NCBI RefSeq assembly: GCF_040932035.1
Contig: NZ_JBFRBB010000003.1
Coordinates: 248,001 to 312,000 of the forward strand
Source: Hoeflea_A sp040932035
Lineage (GTDB): Bacteria; Pseudomonadota; Alphaproteobacteria; Rhizobiales; Rhizobiaceae
Length of the DNA stretch: 64,000 nucleotides
Direction of reading: 5' to 3'
The notes beneath the pieces were generated by a model, which did no database searches, was not told the origin of the DNA, and saw only the letters and a program-made list of their open reading frames with translations. Below are positions 17,971 through 26,783 of the stretch, piece after piece (the stretch's first letter is position 1; each line of letters begins with the position of its first letter). The translations under genes and the position numbers were made by a program.

Positions 17971-19137
17971 ATTTTCTCCACTGAGGACGCCCGCAAACTT
18001 GCCCGCAAGAAGCTTCCCCGGTTGGTTTTTGACTTTGTTGAAGGTGCTGCGGGAAAGGAGGTGACATCGGCACGCAATGAATCGTGCTTTGATGAAATCC
18101 TTCTGCAACCACGGGTGATGGCGGATGTGAGCCAGCGTTCGCTCGTGACCCGGTTTCTGGGCAGGGACTATGATTTGCCGTTTGGTGTTGCCCCAATGGG
18201 AATGTGCAATCTCGTTCGGCCTAGAGCAGACAAATTGGTCGCAGAGGCTGCCCGTCTTCACAACATCCCAATTTGTCTTTCCTCCGCTGCGTCTAGTCCG
18301 ATCGAGGACATGCGCAAATGGGCCGGTGAGAATGCGTGGTTTCAGCTTTATGTCGGCCATTCGGTCGAGTCGTCTCTTCAAATGGTCGAGCGCGCAAAGT
18401 TAGCGGGATACGAAACCCTGGTTTTGACAGTGGATGTCCCACAGTTGTCCCGGCGCCCGCGCGATCAGCGAAATGGTTTTGACATGCCATTTCGAATTGG
18501 TCCTAAACAGTTTTTTGATTTTGCGACGCACCCGGTTTGGTCGCTGACGAGCCTAATATGCGGTGTGCCAAAGCCACAGAATTTTATTTCTGAGGACGGA
18601 GACGACAAATTTGTGCGTCGCGCCAGCAGGGCAGGTGCCGACTGGCAATTTCTGGATCGGCTGCGGGATATCTGGCCGCATCATCTAATTGTGAAAGGCG
18701 TCATGTCGGCTGACGATGCACTGCGCATTCAGCGCAGTGGAGCAGACGCGATTTACGTGTCCAACCATGGCGGGAGGCAGCTCGACAGCGCACCATCAGC
18801 CATCAGTACCGTCTCGAAAATACGTGCGGCGGTTGGTCAGGGCTTCCCTCTGATTTTCGACAGCGGAATCCGTGGCGGTGAGGACGTCATCAAGGCTTTG
18901 GCTTCGGGTGCTGATTTCACGATGCTGGGCCGACCGATTCTTTATGCACTTGGTGCCGAAGCCCGGGTTGGATTGAACTCGCTTATTAAGTTGTTCGCCG
19001 AAGACATGAGCTTGGCAATGGCCCAGTTGGGTGTCGCCAATGTTGAGGACATCAATGAGAGCGTATTGCTCGAACGGTCGCCCACAGTTGGCGAAAAACT
19101 CAATACTTCACTTCAATTCGCAAGCAGCCAGGCCTGA
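17971..19137 (+). CDS. FMN-dependent alpha-hydroxy-acid dehydrogenase (lactate/mandelate type)
   Basis: The enzyme oxidises an L-2-hydroxy acid to the 2-keto acid using FMN. The catalytic His and substrate Arg are in YVSNHGGRQLD, the FMN-binding end is FDSGIRGGEDVIKALASGADFTMLGRP, and VLTVDVPQLSRRPRDQRNGF is typical. The reading frame stays open upstream to 17896 and encodes family-like residues FSTEDARKLARKKLPRLVFDFVEGAA. No ATG or GTG occurs there; the first standard codon is TTG 18022, which would delete conserved residues. I mark the start at ATT 17971, a rare initiator. A damaged start is the alternative. It is about 290 bp upstream of the second TRAP system. Confidence 0.8.
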   Translation: MFSTEDARKLARKKLPRLVFDFVEGAAGKEVTSARNESCFDEILLQPRVMADVSQRSLVTRFLGRDYDLPFGVAPMGMCNLVRPRADKLVAEAARLHNIPICLSSAASSPIEDMRKWAGENAWFQLYVGHSVESSLQMVERAKLAGYETLVLTVDVPQLSRRPRDQRNGFDMPFRIGPKQFFDFATHPVWSLTSLICGVPKPQNFISEDGDDKFVRRASRAGADWQFLDRLRDIWPHHLIVKGVMSADDALRIQRSGADAIYVSNHGGRQLDSAPSAISTVSKIRAAVGQGFPLIFDSGIRGGEDVIKALASGADFTMLGRPILYALGAEARVGLNSLIKLFAEDMSLAMAQLGVANVEDINESVLLERSPTVGEKLNTSLQFASSQA

Positions 19138-19427
19138 TGGTCCGGGGATCCGAATTCCCCACGAACGGTGGGCCGGGCGAAGTCGCATCTGTGCGAGCTA
19201 TCTGGCCTGCCGAGATGCAGTCCAGCTGCTCACATAGGATTTTCGAATATGTCGAATAATATTTGATCATTGTTGGTAGAGCGGCAGGTTAATAGGTTCA
19301 CACCAGATCACAAAATCTGGGCTGAATTTGACCGGTCCAGACGACGATCAGGCGGTGACCGGGAGTTTACCGTCCAACACAGCTAATTCCTCATCAGTGA
19401 TAATTGACGGGGTAAAGGGAGGAATGA

Positions 19428-20468
19428 ATGACGAATTCATCCATACGAACTGTCACGCGCAAGGTGATCGGAAAAGTATTCGCCAGCCTGGCTATTGGCG
19501 GGCTGATAACCATTCAGGCATTGCCGAGTTCTGCAGATGAAATAGTAGCTCGCATGTCCGTGCATTGGGGACCGACCCATCACAGTGCCATTCATGCAAA
19601 GATGTTTGTAGACGAGGTCAACAAACGGGCCGATGGCCGGCTGCGTATCGAATTTTTTCCGGCAGGTCAGCTTTTTGGCATTCGCGAACAGCTGGGTGCC
19701 TTAACGTCCGGTGCGATTGAAATCGGCGGAATTGTACCGATTGTCAGCTTCCCGCCGGTCAACAAGAACTACAATGTCGCTGCCTATCCGGGCCTGTTCG
19801 AATCCTACGAGCAGCAGCGCGATTTCTTTATGAATACGAATGCTGGCCGCGAGATCTGGAATGACATTACCGGCAAATCCAACACGACCTTGCTGATGTT
19901 CGATCCAGTTGGTCCGGTGATGACTTTTAGCGCTGCCCGTGAGTTGGATAGCGTCGAGGCGATGCGGGGGCTGAAAGCCCGCGCTCTGATCCGGAGTGAA
20001 CGGCCTTTGTGGGAGGCACTTGGCGCAAATACAGTGTCATTGCCCACTCGCGAGGTTTATACCGCCCTTCAGACGGGCATGATCGACACGATCAACAGCC
20101 CTCCAGGCAGTATCCGCTCCTATAGCTGGTGGGAGTATTTGCAGTATGGGCAATTGCCTTATCAGTATTTTTCGGATGCTTACCTGATGGCGAATGCGGA
20201 CTGGTTCAACGGTTTGCCGGAAGACCTGCAGCAACTGCTTTTGGATGTTGGCCGTGAGGTTGGCATGGTTTCGACCGCGACGATCATGAATACGGGTGAG
20301 GAAACTCTTGCTCAATTCGAAGAACGTGGCGGTGTCGTGACTGTTCTTGATGGCGATGCAAAGGCAGAATTTGATGTGCTAATTGCCGAAGAAGTGTTGC
20401 CGGGTATGGCTGAGCTGATTGATGCCTCGGTCCTGAAGGCCGCGCAGGCCTACGTCACGCAGCAGTAG
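19428..20468 (+). CDS. TRAP transporter solute-binding protein DctP-type (second system)
   Basis: This is a 346-residue receptor with a signal peptide (basic N-terminus, hydrophobic core around residues 15-32, cleavage near SSADE). Family features include HWGPTHHSAIHAKMFVDEVNKRADGRLRIEFFPAGQLFG, abbreviated here as HWGPTHHS...FFPAGQLFG, and the LQTGMIDTINSP region. It is less standard than the first receptor: ALIRSE replaces the usual RVQ segment, so the ligand mode may differ. AGGGAGG precedes ATG 19428. The neighbouring hydroxy-acid dehydrogenase suggests a hydroxy- or keto-acid ligand. Confidence 0.9.
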   Translation: MTNSSIRTVTRKVIGKVFASLAIGGLITIQALPSSADEIVARMSVHWGPTHHSAIHAKMFVDEVNKRADGRLRIEFFPAGQLFGIREQLGALTSGAIEIGGIVPIVSFPPVNKNYNVAAYPGLFESYEQQRDFFMNTNAGREIWNDITGKSNTTLLMFDPVGPVMTFSAARELDSVEAMRGLKARALIRSERPLWEALGANTVSLPTREVYTALQTGMIDTINSPPGSIRSYSWWEYLQYGQLPYQYFSDAYLMANADWFNGLPEDLQQLLLDVGREVGMVSTATIMNTGEETLAQFEERGGVVTVLDGDAKAEFDVLIAEEVLPGMAELIDASVLKAAQAYVTQQ

Positions 20469-20552
20469 ACCGGTTAACCTACAGCGGCGGTTGCCAAAAA
20501 TGGCGACCGCCAAGATTTAAAACCCTCGAAGCACTGAATCAGGATCGCGCCA

Positions 20553-21086
20553 ATGTCCGTCATCCTTTCTGTCCTGCGTGCCATCAACACGCAGCTTTCA
20601 CGCATTGCTACGATGTTAGCGATGTTAATAGTCGCCATAATGGTTGCCGCCCTGACAGCGAGTGCTGCAACGCGCTTTGTTTCCGGCACCGGGTATGACT
20701 GGCTCATAGAGCTTCCACCGGCGCTTGTTCCCTGGTTGGTGTTTCCTCTGCTTGGTCCGCTGTTGCGAACTGGTGAGCATATTCAGGTGGACTTGTTGCC
20801 GACGTTCCTGCGGCCACGCCATGCACTCTATCTCAGCCTATTTACCTATTCTGTGATGCTGATTGGGGCCGTCATATTTATGCTCGCAGGACAAGAGGCC
20901 GTCACCTTGTTCAGACAACTTGGACAAATTATGGAGCTGGAATTTGAAATCCCAATCTGGTGGATGTATCTGGCATTTCCAGTTGGATTCGGCATCCTCG
21001 CACTATTCGCATTCGAGATGTTTCTTGCAACGTTACAGGCACTTATCTCTGGCGATCTATCGGAGGAAGGATGTCAGTCAGCATGA
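20553..21086 (+). CDS. TRAP transporter small permease DctQ-type (second system)
   Basis: This is a 177-residue protein with four predicted membrane helices (about residues 17-38, 55-72, 92-113 and 133-155). The blocks FVSGTGYDWLIELPPALVPW and LLRTGEHIQVDLLP are typical of DctQ. It lies between its receptor and large permease genes and overlaps the latter by 16 bp. Confidence 0.86.
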   Translation: MSVILSVLRAINTQLSRIATMLAMLIVAIMVAALTASAATRFVSGTGYDWLIELPPALVPWLVFPLLGPLLRTGEHIQVDLLPTFLRPRHALYLSLFTYSVMLIGAVIFMLAGQEAVTLFRQLGQIMELEFEIPIWWMYLAFPVGFGILALFAFEMFLATLQALISGDLSEEGCQSA

Positions 21087-22351
21087 ATATCCTCGCCGTC
21101 TTCATATCCGTCGTTTTGCTCATCATGTCGGTTCCAATCTTCATGGTCTTTGGATTGGGTAGTTCAACCACTGCAATCTGGGGGATGAACCTGCCCTGGT
21201 CTACGTTGATACAAGTTTCGTTTGGTTCCATGACCAAGCATGTTCTGATTGCAGTACCGCTTTTCATTTTCACGGGAATGGTGATGTTGCGTGGTGGTGC
21301 GGCTCATCGCTTGGTTGCATTTGCAACGGCTCTGGTTGGGCACTGGCCCGGTGGGCTTGGCATCGCGATGGTTCTGGCAATGGGCTTCTTTGCTGCATTT
21401 TGCGGATCGATCCTTGCTGCAATCACTGCCGTTGGTACAATCATGATGCCAAAAATGGTGGAGCAGGGTTACCCGAAGCCCTTTGTCATTGTGCTTGCCG
21501 CCTCTGCTGCATTTCTTGAATCTCTAATACCGCCTTCCAATGCTGCAATCCTCTTCAGCGCCCTGACAGATGTGCCGGTATCCAGAACATTTGCTGCAGG
21601 GTTTGTGCCAGGGCTGGTGCTATTGATCCTGCTGACAGCCGTGGTGAGTTGGCGCTGCCGCGATCTGCGCAGTCCGGTTCGCTCGAGCGGCGCCGAAAAA
21701 CTCAGCGCATTTTGGAATTCACTCCCCGGCCTATTTACGCCGGTCATCATTCTGGGCGGAATTTACGCCGGCCTTTTGACCCCGTCCGAATCTGCAGCCG
21801 TGGCGGGCGTTTGGGCTATGGCGATCGGGTTCTTTGTTTACAAAGAACTCACGCTAAAAGGATTTATGGATTGTCTGAAGCAAACAGCGATGATCACCGC
21901 TGTAATTTTCGCAATCATTGCCATGGCAACTTTCCTTAGTGTTGTTCTCACCTACTCGCAGGCACCTCAGAAAATAATTACATTTTTTACCGAAATGGGT
22001 GGAACACCTTTGATGTTTTGGTTCGCGGTAGCCGCAATCTGCCTGATCCTTGGAACTTTTGTGGAGATCGTACCAGTCTTCTATCTGACAGTTCCGATCT
22101 TCGCTGCACTGGCGTTGTCGCTCAATCTCGACATCCTTCACCTCTATATTGTCTTCGTCGCCTTTGCGGGGATCGGAATGATCACACCGCCTGTGTGCGT
22201 CGGGGTCTATACGGCCGCCAGCGTGGCAAAAGAAAGTCCGGAAAAAGCTTTTCGGGAGGTTCCGCTCTTTGTCGGCGTTGGCATTGTATTTGGCCTTTTG
22301 ATGGTTTTCTTTCCTGCGGCAGCCACCTGGCTTCCGTCTGTCCTGCAATAG
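21071..22351 (+). CDS. TRAP transporter large permease DctM-type (second system)
   Basis: This is a membrane protein of about 426 residues with repeated hydrophobic helices. Recognisable DctM blocks are FIFTGMVMLRGGAAHRLVAFA, MGFFAAFCGSILAAITAVGTIMMP, SLIPPSNAAILFSALTDVP and GIGMITPPVCVGVY. The start is ATG 21071, preceded by GGAGGAAGG; an open frame begins further upstream at 20960 but has no initiation signal. It completes the second TRAP system. Confidence 0.93.
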   Translation: MSVSMNILAVFISVVLLIMSVPIFMVFGLGSSTTAIWGMNLPWSTLIQVSFGSMTKHVLIAVPLFIFTGMVMLRGGAAHRLVAFATALVGHWPGGLGIAMVLAMGFFAAFCGSILAAITAVGTIMMPKMVEQGYPKPFVIVLAASAAFLESLIPPSNAAILFSALTDVPVSRTFAAGFVPGLVLLILLTAVVSWRCRDLRSPVRSSGAEKLSAFWNSLPGLFTPVIILGGIYAGLLTPSESAAVAGVWAMAIGFFVYKELTLKGFMDCLKQTAMITAVIFAIIAMATFLSVVLTYSQAPQKIITFFTEMGGTPLMFWFAVAAICLILGTFVEIVPVFYLTVPIFAALALSLNLDILHLYIVFVAFAGIGMITPPVCVGVYTAASVAKESPEKAFREVPLFVGVGIVFGLLMVFFPAAATWLPSVLQ

Positions 22352-22362
22352 GTTTGGTGCCC

Positions 22363-22499
22363 ATGTCTGATATTGACCTGCCGTTGACCAATGCCCATTG
22401 GGGACATACCACGTGGAAGTCGCGGACGGTGAGGTCAGAGCACTTCATGCTTTCGGCGAGGTTCTGATCCTTCGCCCATCGGTCAGGGGTCGGTCGGTT
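22363..22499 (+). pseudogene. Truncated start of a BisC/TorA-like molybdopterin reductase
   Basis: Right after dctM the sequence starts MSDIDLPLTNAHWG. It continues after a frameshift as GTYHVEVADGEVRALHAFGE and after another as DPSPIG. This matches the N-terminus of the intact reductase encoded at 24408-26651 (MPLTSAHWGTYRVEVRDGM...ALHPF...NPSPIG). It ends where an IS6-type element begins. It is a dead fragment of a gene that was once the last gene of this TRAP operon. Confidence 0.8.
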
Positions 22500-23190
22500 C
22501 TGTCACCCTAACCGGATGATTGGATACCGACGTCTCGGTACTGTTGTCGGACGCAGAAAGTCTCCTGTGTCCGATACCGATTTCCGTCCTTGATCATTCA
22601 ACATGCCGTCTGGTTGTATTTCTGTTTCCCCGTCAGCTTTGGCGATGTCGAGGATCTCCTCGCAGAGCGCAGTATTGATGTCTCCTATGAGGCCGTCAGG
22701 CGTCGGGCCTTGAAGTTCGGGTTGATCTATGCCGACAGGCTGAGGAGGTATCGCCCCGAACCGCCGCACGCTGGCATCTCGATGAGGTCTTCGTCACAAT
22801 CAATGGCAAACGGGTGTATCGTGGCGCGCTATTGATAGCGGTGGCGAAGTGGTGAAAATGCCGGTGTAATCGCGCAGAAACAAGAAAGCCGTCCTAAAGT
22901 TGGTGCGCAAACTGCTGAGGAAGCTTGGTTACACACCAGACGAGGTGGTAGCCGACAAACTCTCGTACTTCCGGGATGCACGGCAAACAGTCACTGGCGG
23001 GAAAATACGCAACAGTACAGAAAACACGCACGTTCCGCTTTGTCATCGCGAGAGAAGGGTGCAGCGGTCTAAGTCCGTCGGATCGGCTCGGAGATCTCTC
23101 TCAACACACGCCGCCGATTACAACACCTTTAATGTGCAACGCCATCTGATTTCTCGAACGACACTTCGCCAAACCGTCCAACCAAACACA
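22496..23190 (+). mobile_element. Decayed IS6-family insertion sequence with transposase pseudogene
   Basis: The left edge GGTTCTGTC resembles IS6-family terminal repeats. The transposase is broken into pieces: FGDVEDLLAERSIDVSYEAVRRR (about 22640-22710), WHLDEVFVTINGKRVY (about 22770-22820, containing the first catalytic Asp), VRKLLRKLGYTPDEVVADKL (from 22900), and YNTFNVQRHLISRTTLRQ (ending about 23170). These blocks occur in the right order for an IS240-like DDE transposase but in different frames and with stop codons. It is inactive. It interrupts the reductase fragment on its left, and the YeiH-like gene ends just to its right. Confidence 0.8.
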
Positions 23191-23227
23191 AATAGCAAGA
23201 AGATCCTGACGGCAGCAAAATCTGGGC

Positions 23228-24256
23228 TCAGTCCCATCCGTCCACGACGGCGACTCCCACCAGAACAAATGCCGCGATGAAGACGGTCTCGGCTATTATG
23301 AGTATAATCGCTTGCCCTCCGACATCCATCAGGCGCCCGAGCGAGGTTTTCATACCGACCGCCGCTATCGATATCAGCAAGGCCCATCGCGACAGGCTGG
23401 TCATTGCTGAAGCGGCTATCGGCGGGACGAGCCCCAGCGAATTGAGCACTGCAAAGATGATGAAACTCAGCACGAATAATGGCAGGACCGGTGGCTGATT
23501 CCCATCCGCACGGCCTCTTTCTGCATAGCTTCGCACGAGGAATGAAATTACCAGAACCACCGGTGTCAGCATGGCCACGCGGATCAGTTTGACCACGGTT
23601 GCCACTTCGCCGGTTTGTTCGGATACGGAAAAGCCCGCGCCCACGACCTGCGCTACGTCATGGATCGTGCCGCCCAGAAACACGCCGGCAATCCAGTCGT
23701 CAAATCTGAGGGTTTCCGTCAGGATCGGATAAACGATCATACCGATGGTCGACAGCACGGTGACGCTGAGTACAGTGAAAGTGAGATTCCGTTCCGAATG
23801 CTCATTTTTGGGTAAGACAGCGGCTATCGCCATCGCTGCGGAGGCACCGCATATCGCGACCGAACTGCCTGTCAACAGGCCAAAGCGCCAACCGCGCCCG
23901 AGAAACCGCGCCCCAAGCAGCCCAAACAATATAGTCAAGAAAACCCCGGCTATCACAAGCGCGATCAATTTGGGGCCGAGACCAGCAATCAGTTCAATGC
24001 TGATCCTGGCCCCCAAAAGAGCGACACCGAACCGCAGGACCGACCGCGCCGTGAATTCGATTCCGGGTCTGCAATTATCCTCCTGAGTCAAGAAGTTGAA
24101 GGCAATGCCTAAAAGCAGCGCCATCAGCATGGCGGGCGATCCGTAATGTTCCGACAAGAACTGAGCAGTGATACCCACAACCGCGGCAACGAGAAAGCCG
24201 CGGCTGATTTTGCGTAAATCGTCAATCTGCTCGGCAAATAGTGTCACGGATCGCAT
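23228..24256 (-). CDS. YeiH/UPF0324-family membrane protein, putative sulfate/sulfite exporter
   Basis: This is a 342-residue membrane protein with about 10 helices. Family blocks are LLLGIAFNFL, PGIEFTARSVLRFGVALLGARIS, TGSSVAICGASAAMAIAAVLP, FLGGTIHDVAQVVGAG and ISIAAVGMKTSLGRL. Members have been linked to export of sulfite or sulfate in sulfonate degradation, and YeiH is known as an inner-membrane protein of unclear substrate. AAAGGTA precedes ATG 24256. It is next to a BisC-like reductase. A second, broken YeiH copy lies at 55890-56230. Confidence 0.85.
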   Translation of the reverse strand: MRSVTLFAEQIDDLRKISRGFLVAAVVGITAQFLSEHYGSPAMLMALLLGIAFNFLTQEDNCRPGIEFTARSVLRFGVALLGARISIELIAGLGPKLIALVIAGVFLTILFGLLGARFLGRGWRFGLLTGSSVAICGASAAMAIAAVLPKNEHSERNLTFTVLSVTVLSTIGMIVYPILTETLRFDDWIAGVFLGGTIHDVAQVVGAGFSVSEQTGEVATVVKLIRVAMLTPVVLVISFLVRSYAERGRADGNQPPVLPLFVLSFIIFAVLNSLGLVPPIAASAMTSLSRWALLISIAAVGMKTSLGRLMDVGGQAIILIIAETVFIAAFVLVGVAVVDGWD

Positions 24257-24407
24257 GAGTGGGTACCTTTTGCAGCCTTGTCTCGTTGACGTAAGCGGTT
24301 GTTTGGTTGGAATTGAAGGGTGCGACTTCAGTCCACCTTTCTACTGACGCATCGCCTTTTGGTGGACGTTATTCGCAACGGCAATCGGTGGTCGCTCGGA
24401 TCTGAAG

Positions 24408-26651
24408 TCACTCAATCCGTTTGAGTTCAACCAGACAAGAATGCGCTGAGGGCCCTTGACCCAGGTTGGATGTTCCCACGTCTGGTGTCAGGACATTCGG
24501 GTTCCCATTGATGCATTGTCCATCCTGATCGGGACGAAACCAGGCTCCTGTGCTCATCTGCACTACACCCGGGCGCAACCTGTCATCCACCACGGCCGTT
24601 GCCACGCATGCGCCGCGGTCATTATGCAATCGAACCTTGTCTCCATTGGAAATGCTTCGTGCCTCCGCATCCCCAGGAGACACGACGACCGGCTCACACC
24701 CGTTGATCTTGGATGCCTGGCTGATCGTACCGTGATCAAGCTGGGAGTGCAGCTTGTTGTGCGGTTGCACGCAGATGAGATGTAGCGGGTAGGCAATATT
24801 ATTGCGCCCCAGCCATTCCTGCGGTTCGCGCCAGACGGCGCAGCCGGGGCAATCGGGGTATCCGAAGCTTGCGACCTTTTCGGAAAACAACTCGATCCGG
24901 CCGGACGGGGTAGCCAGCGGTGCTGCAGCGGGATCATGGCGGAAATCCTCGAGCATCACCGTTGGGCGGTCAGGCATGTCAATCTTGAACCAGCCATTTT
25001 GTCTCAGGCTGTCCAGCGGTGGCAGTTCCAACCCAACCTCGGCGAACCTTTGACGTGAACTTTCATAGATCCATCTTTGCCATTCTTCTGCTGTACGGCC
25101 TTCCGTGAATGCCAGTTCGCAGCCCATCCTGTCCGCTATTCCGGCAAAGATCGTATAGTCGTCGCGCGCTTCGCCCTCCGGTTCTATCGCCTGTTCCATT
25201 GAAACGACATAAGGATCACGCGGCGACAGGGCCAGGTCGGTTCGCTCAAGCGGTGTTGTGCACGGCAGTACAATATCAGCGCGGGATGCGGTTGCGGTCC
25301 AGCACCATTCATGTGTGATGATCGTTTCGGGGCGCTGCCAGGCGCGCTGCAGACGGTTCAGATCCTGATGGTGGTGAAACGGATTTCCGCCCGCCCAGTA
25401 AACCAGTCGAACGTCGGGATATGTGTATGACTTCCCATCATACTCAAAGCGCGCATTCGGGTTGAGCAGCATGTCCGATACCCGGGCCACCGGAATAAAA
25501 TCGTGAACGGCGTTTTTACCTTGCGGCAGCGACGCATAGGGTAACCGTTGGTATTGCGCACCGATCCCGTTCGTTGCGCTATATCCAAATCCGATGCCGC
25601 CGCCCGGCAGACCGATCTGGCCCAGCATGGCGGCCAATGTAATTGCGGCCCAATAAGGCTGTTCACCATATTGCTGGCGGGTCAGTGACCAACTGACCGA
25701 AATCATTGTTCGCTCTTTGGCCATGCGCCTGGCGAGAGTTCGTATCGTTTCCGCAGGCAGTTCACTGATTTTGGCAGCCCATTCCGGCGACTTCACAACA
25801 CCGTCGATCCTGCCTGTGAGATATTCGCAAACCTTTTCGTATCCGACCGTGTAGTCATTCAGAAAAGCCCCATCCGCGAGGTCTTCAGTCAGGAGCACAT
25901 GGGCTAAACCCAACATGATCGCTGCGTCCGTACAAGGCCGGGGAGCAAGCCATTTCGCGTCAACTTCCTTGGGAATAGCCGCCCGATCGGGATCGATGTT
26001 GATGAATGTTACGCCCGCTCGTGCCGCGTCGACGATACTCTCCAGCTGCACATGCCGCCCAACTCCACCATTGTCGATCTGGCCATTTTTGATCGGTACG
26101 CCGCCGAACGCCACGAAGAGGTCAGTATTGGCAATCACCGAACTCCAACTGGTTACGGAATTCACGTATTTTCTGAAATCTCCCAATATATGGGGCACGG
26201 CCACTTCGGCTGCGGCAAAGCTGTAGGTATTCACGGATCGAGTATAGCCGCCGATGCAATTTAGAAACCTATGGACTTGACTTTGAGCATGATGAAAGCG
26301 CCCAGCGGATGCCCAGCCGTAGGAGCCACCGTAGATTGCGCTATTGCCGTATTTTTTCCTAACCCGATTCAACTCATCCGCTACCAGCACCTCCGCGTCA
26401 TCCCAACTGACCGCTACATACGGATCGCTACCACGTTGCTCCGAATTTGCGCCCGGGCCATGTTCTAGCCAACTTCGGCGAATCATCGGCTGGCGGATAC
26501 GGTTTGCATCGGTCAAAGCTTCGACGATGCCCTCGCCAATGGGGGATGGGTTGGGGTTTTCCTCGAACGGGTGAAGAGCTACAATCATGCCGTCCCTGAC
26601 CTCGACACGGTAGGTGCCCCAGTGCGCACTGGTCAAAGGCATTGAGGTCAT
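24408..26651 (-). CDS. Molybdopterin-dependent S-/N-oxide reductase, BisC/TorA family
   Basis: This is a 747-residue enzyme of the DMSO reductase family. It lacks an N-terminal Fe-S cluster motif and a Tat signal, so it should be cytoplasmic like BisC (biotin and methionine sulfoxide reductase). The molybdenum-ligand serine is S115 in GGSYGWASAGRFHHAQSQ. Other family blocks are GGVPIKNGQIDNGG, SWSLTRQQYGEQPYWAAI, GGGIGFGYS, WAGGNPFHHHQDLNRL and QPHNKLHSQLDHGT. GAGGAAC precedes ATG 26651. A truncated paralogue lies 2 kb away at the end of the second TRAP operon. Its substrate cannot be read from sequence. Confidence 0.92.
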   Translation of the reverse strand: MTSMPLTSAHWGTYRVEVRDGMIVALHPFEENPNPSPIGEGIVEALTDANRIRQPMIRRSWLEHGPGANSEQRGSDPYVAVSWDDAEVLVADELNRVRKKYGNSAIYGGSYGWASAGRFHHAQSQVHRFLNCIGGYTRSVNTYSFAAAEVAVPHILGDFRKYVNSVTSWSSVIANTDLFVAFGGVPIKNGQIDNGGVGRHVQLESIVDAARAGVTFINIDPDRAAIPKEVDAKWLAPRPCTDAAIMLGLAHVLLTEDLADGAFLNDYTVGYEKVCEYLTGRIDGVVKSPEWAAKISELPAETIRTLARRMAKERTMISVSWSLTRQQYGEQPYWAAITLAAMLGQIGLPGGGIGFGYSATNGIGAQYQRLPYASLPQGKNAVHDFIPVARVSDMLLNPNARFEYDGKSYTYPDVRLVYWAGGNPFHHHQDLNRLQRAWQRPETIITHEWCWTATASRADIVLPCTTPLERTDLALSPRDPYVVSMEQAIEPEGEARDDYTIFAGIADRMGCELAFTEGRTAEEWQRWIYESSRQRFAEVGLELPPLDSLRQNGWFKIDMPDRPTVMLEDFRHDPAAAPLATPSGRIELFSEKVASFGYPDCPGCAVWREPQEWLGRNNIAYPLHLICVQPHNKLHSQLDHGTISQASKINGCEPVVVSPGDAEARSISNGDKVRLHNDRGACVATAVVDDRLRPGVVQMSTGAWFRPDQDGQCINGNPNVLTPDVGTSNLGQGPSAHSCLVELKRIE

Positions 26652-26783
26652 GGTTTGGGTTCCTCAGCGTGCTGCAATTTTAACTCGATTGCTGCGATCC
26701 GTCGGCAGGCGGGCGCATTCAGCACTGCCCGTCTGGCCTTAAGTGTTGAAAGGGCGCACGGAAAAAGCCGGCAAATCACGAAA

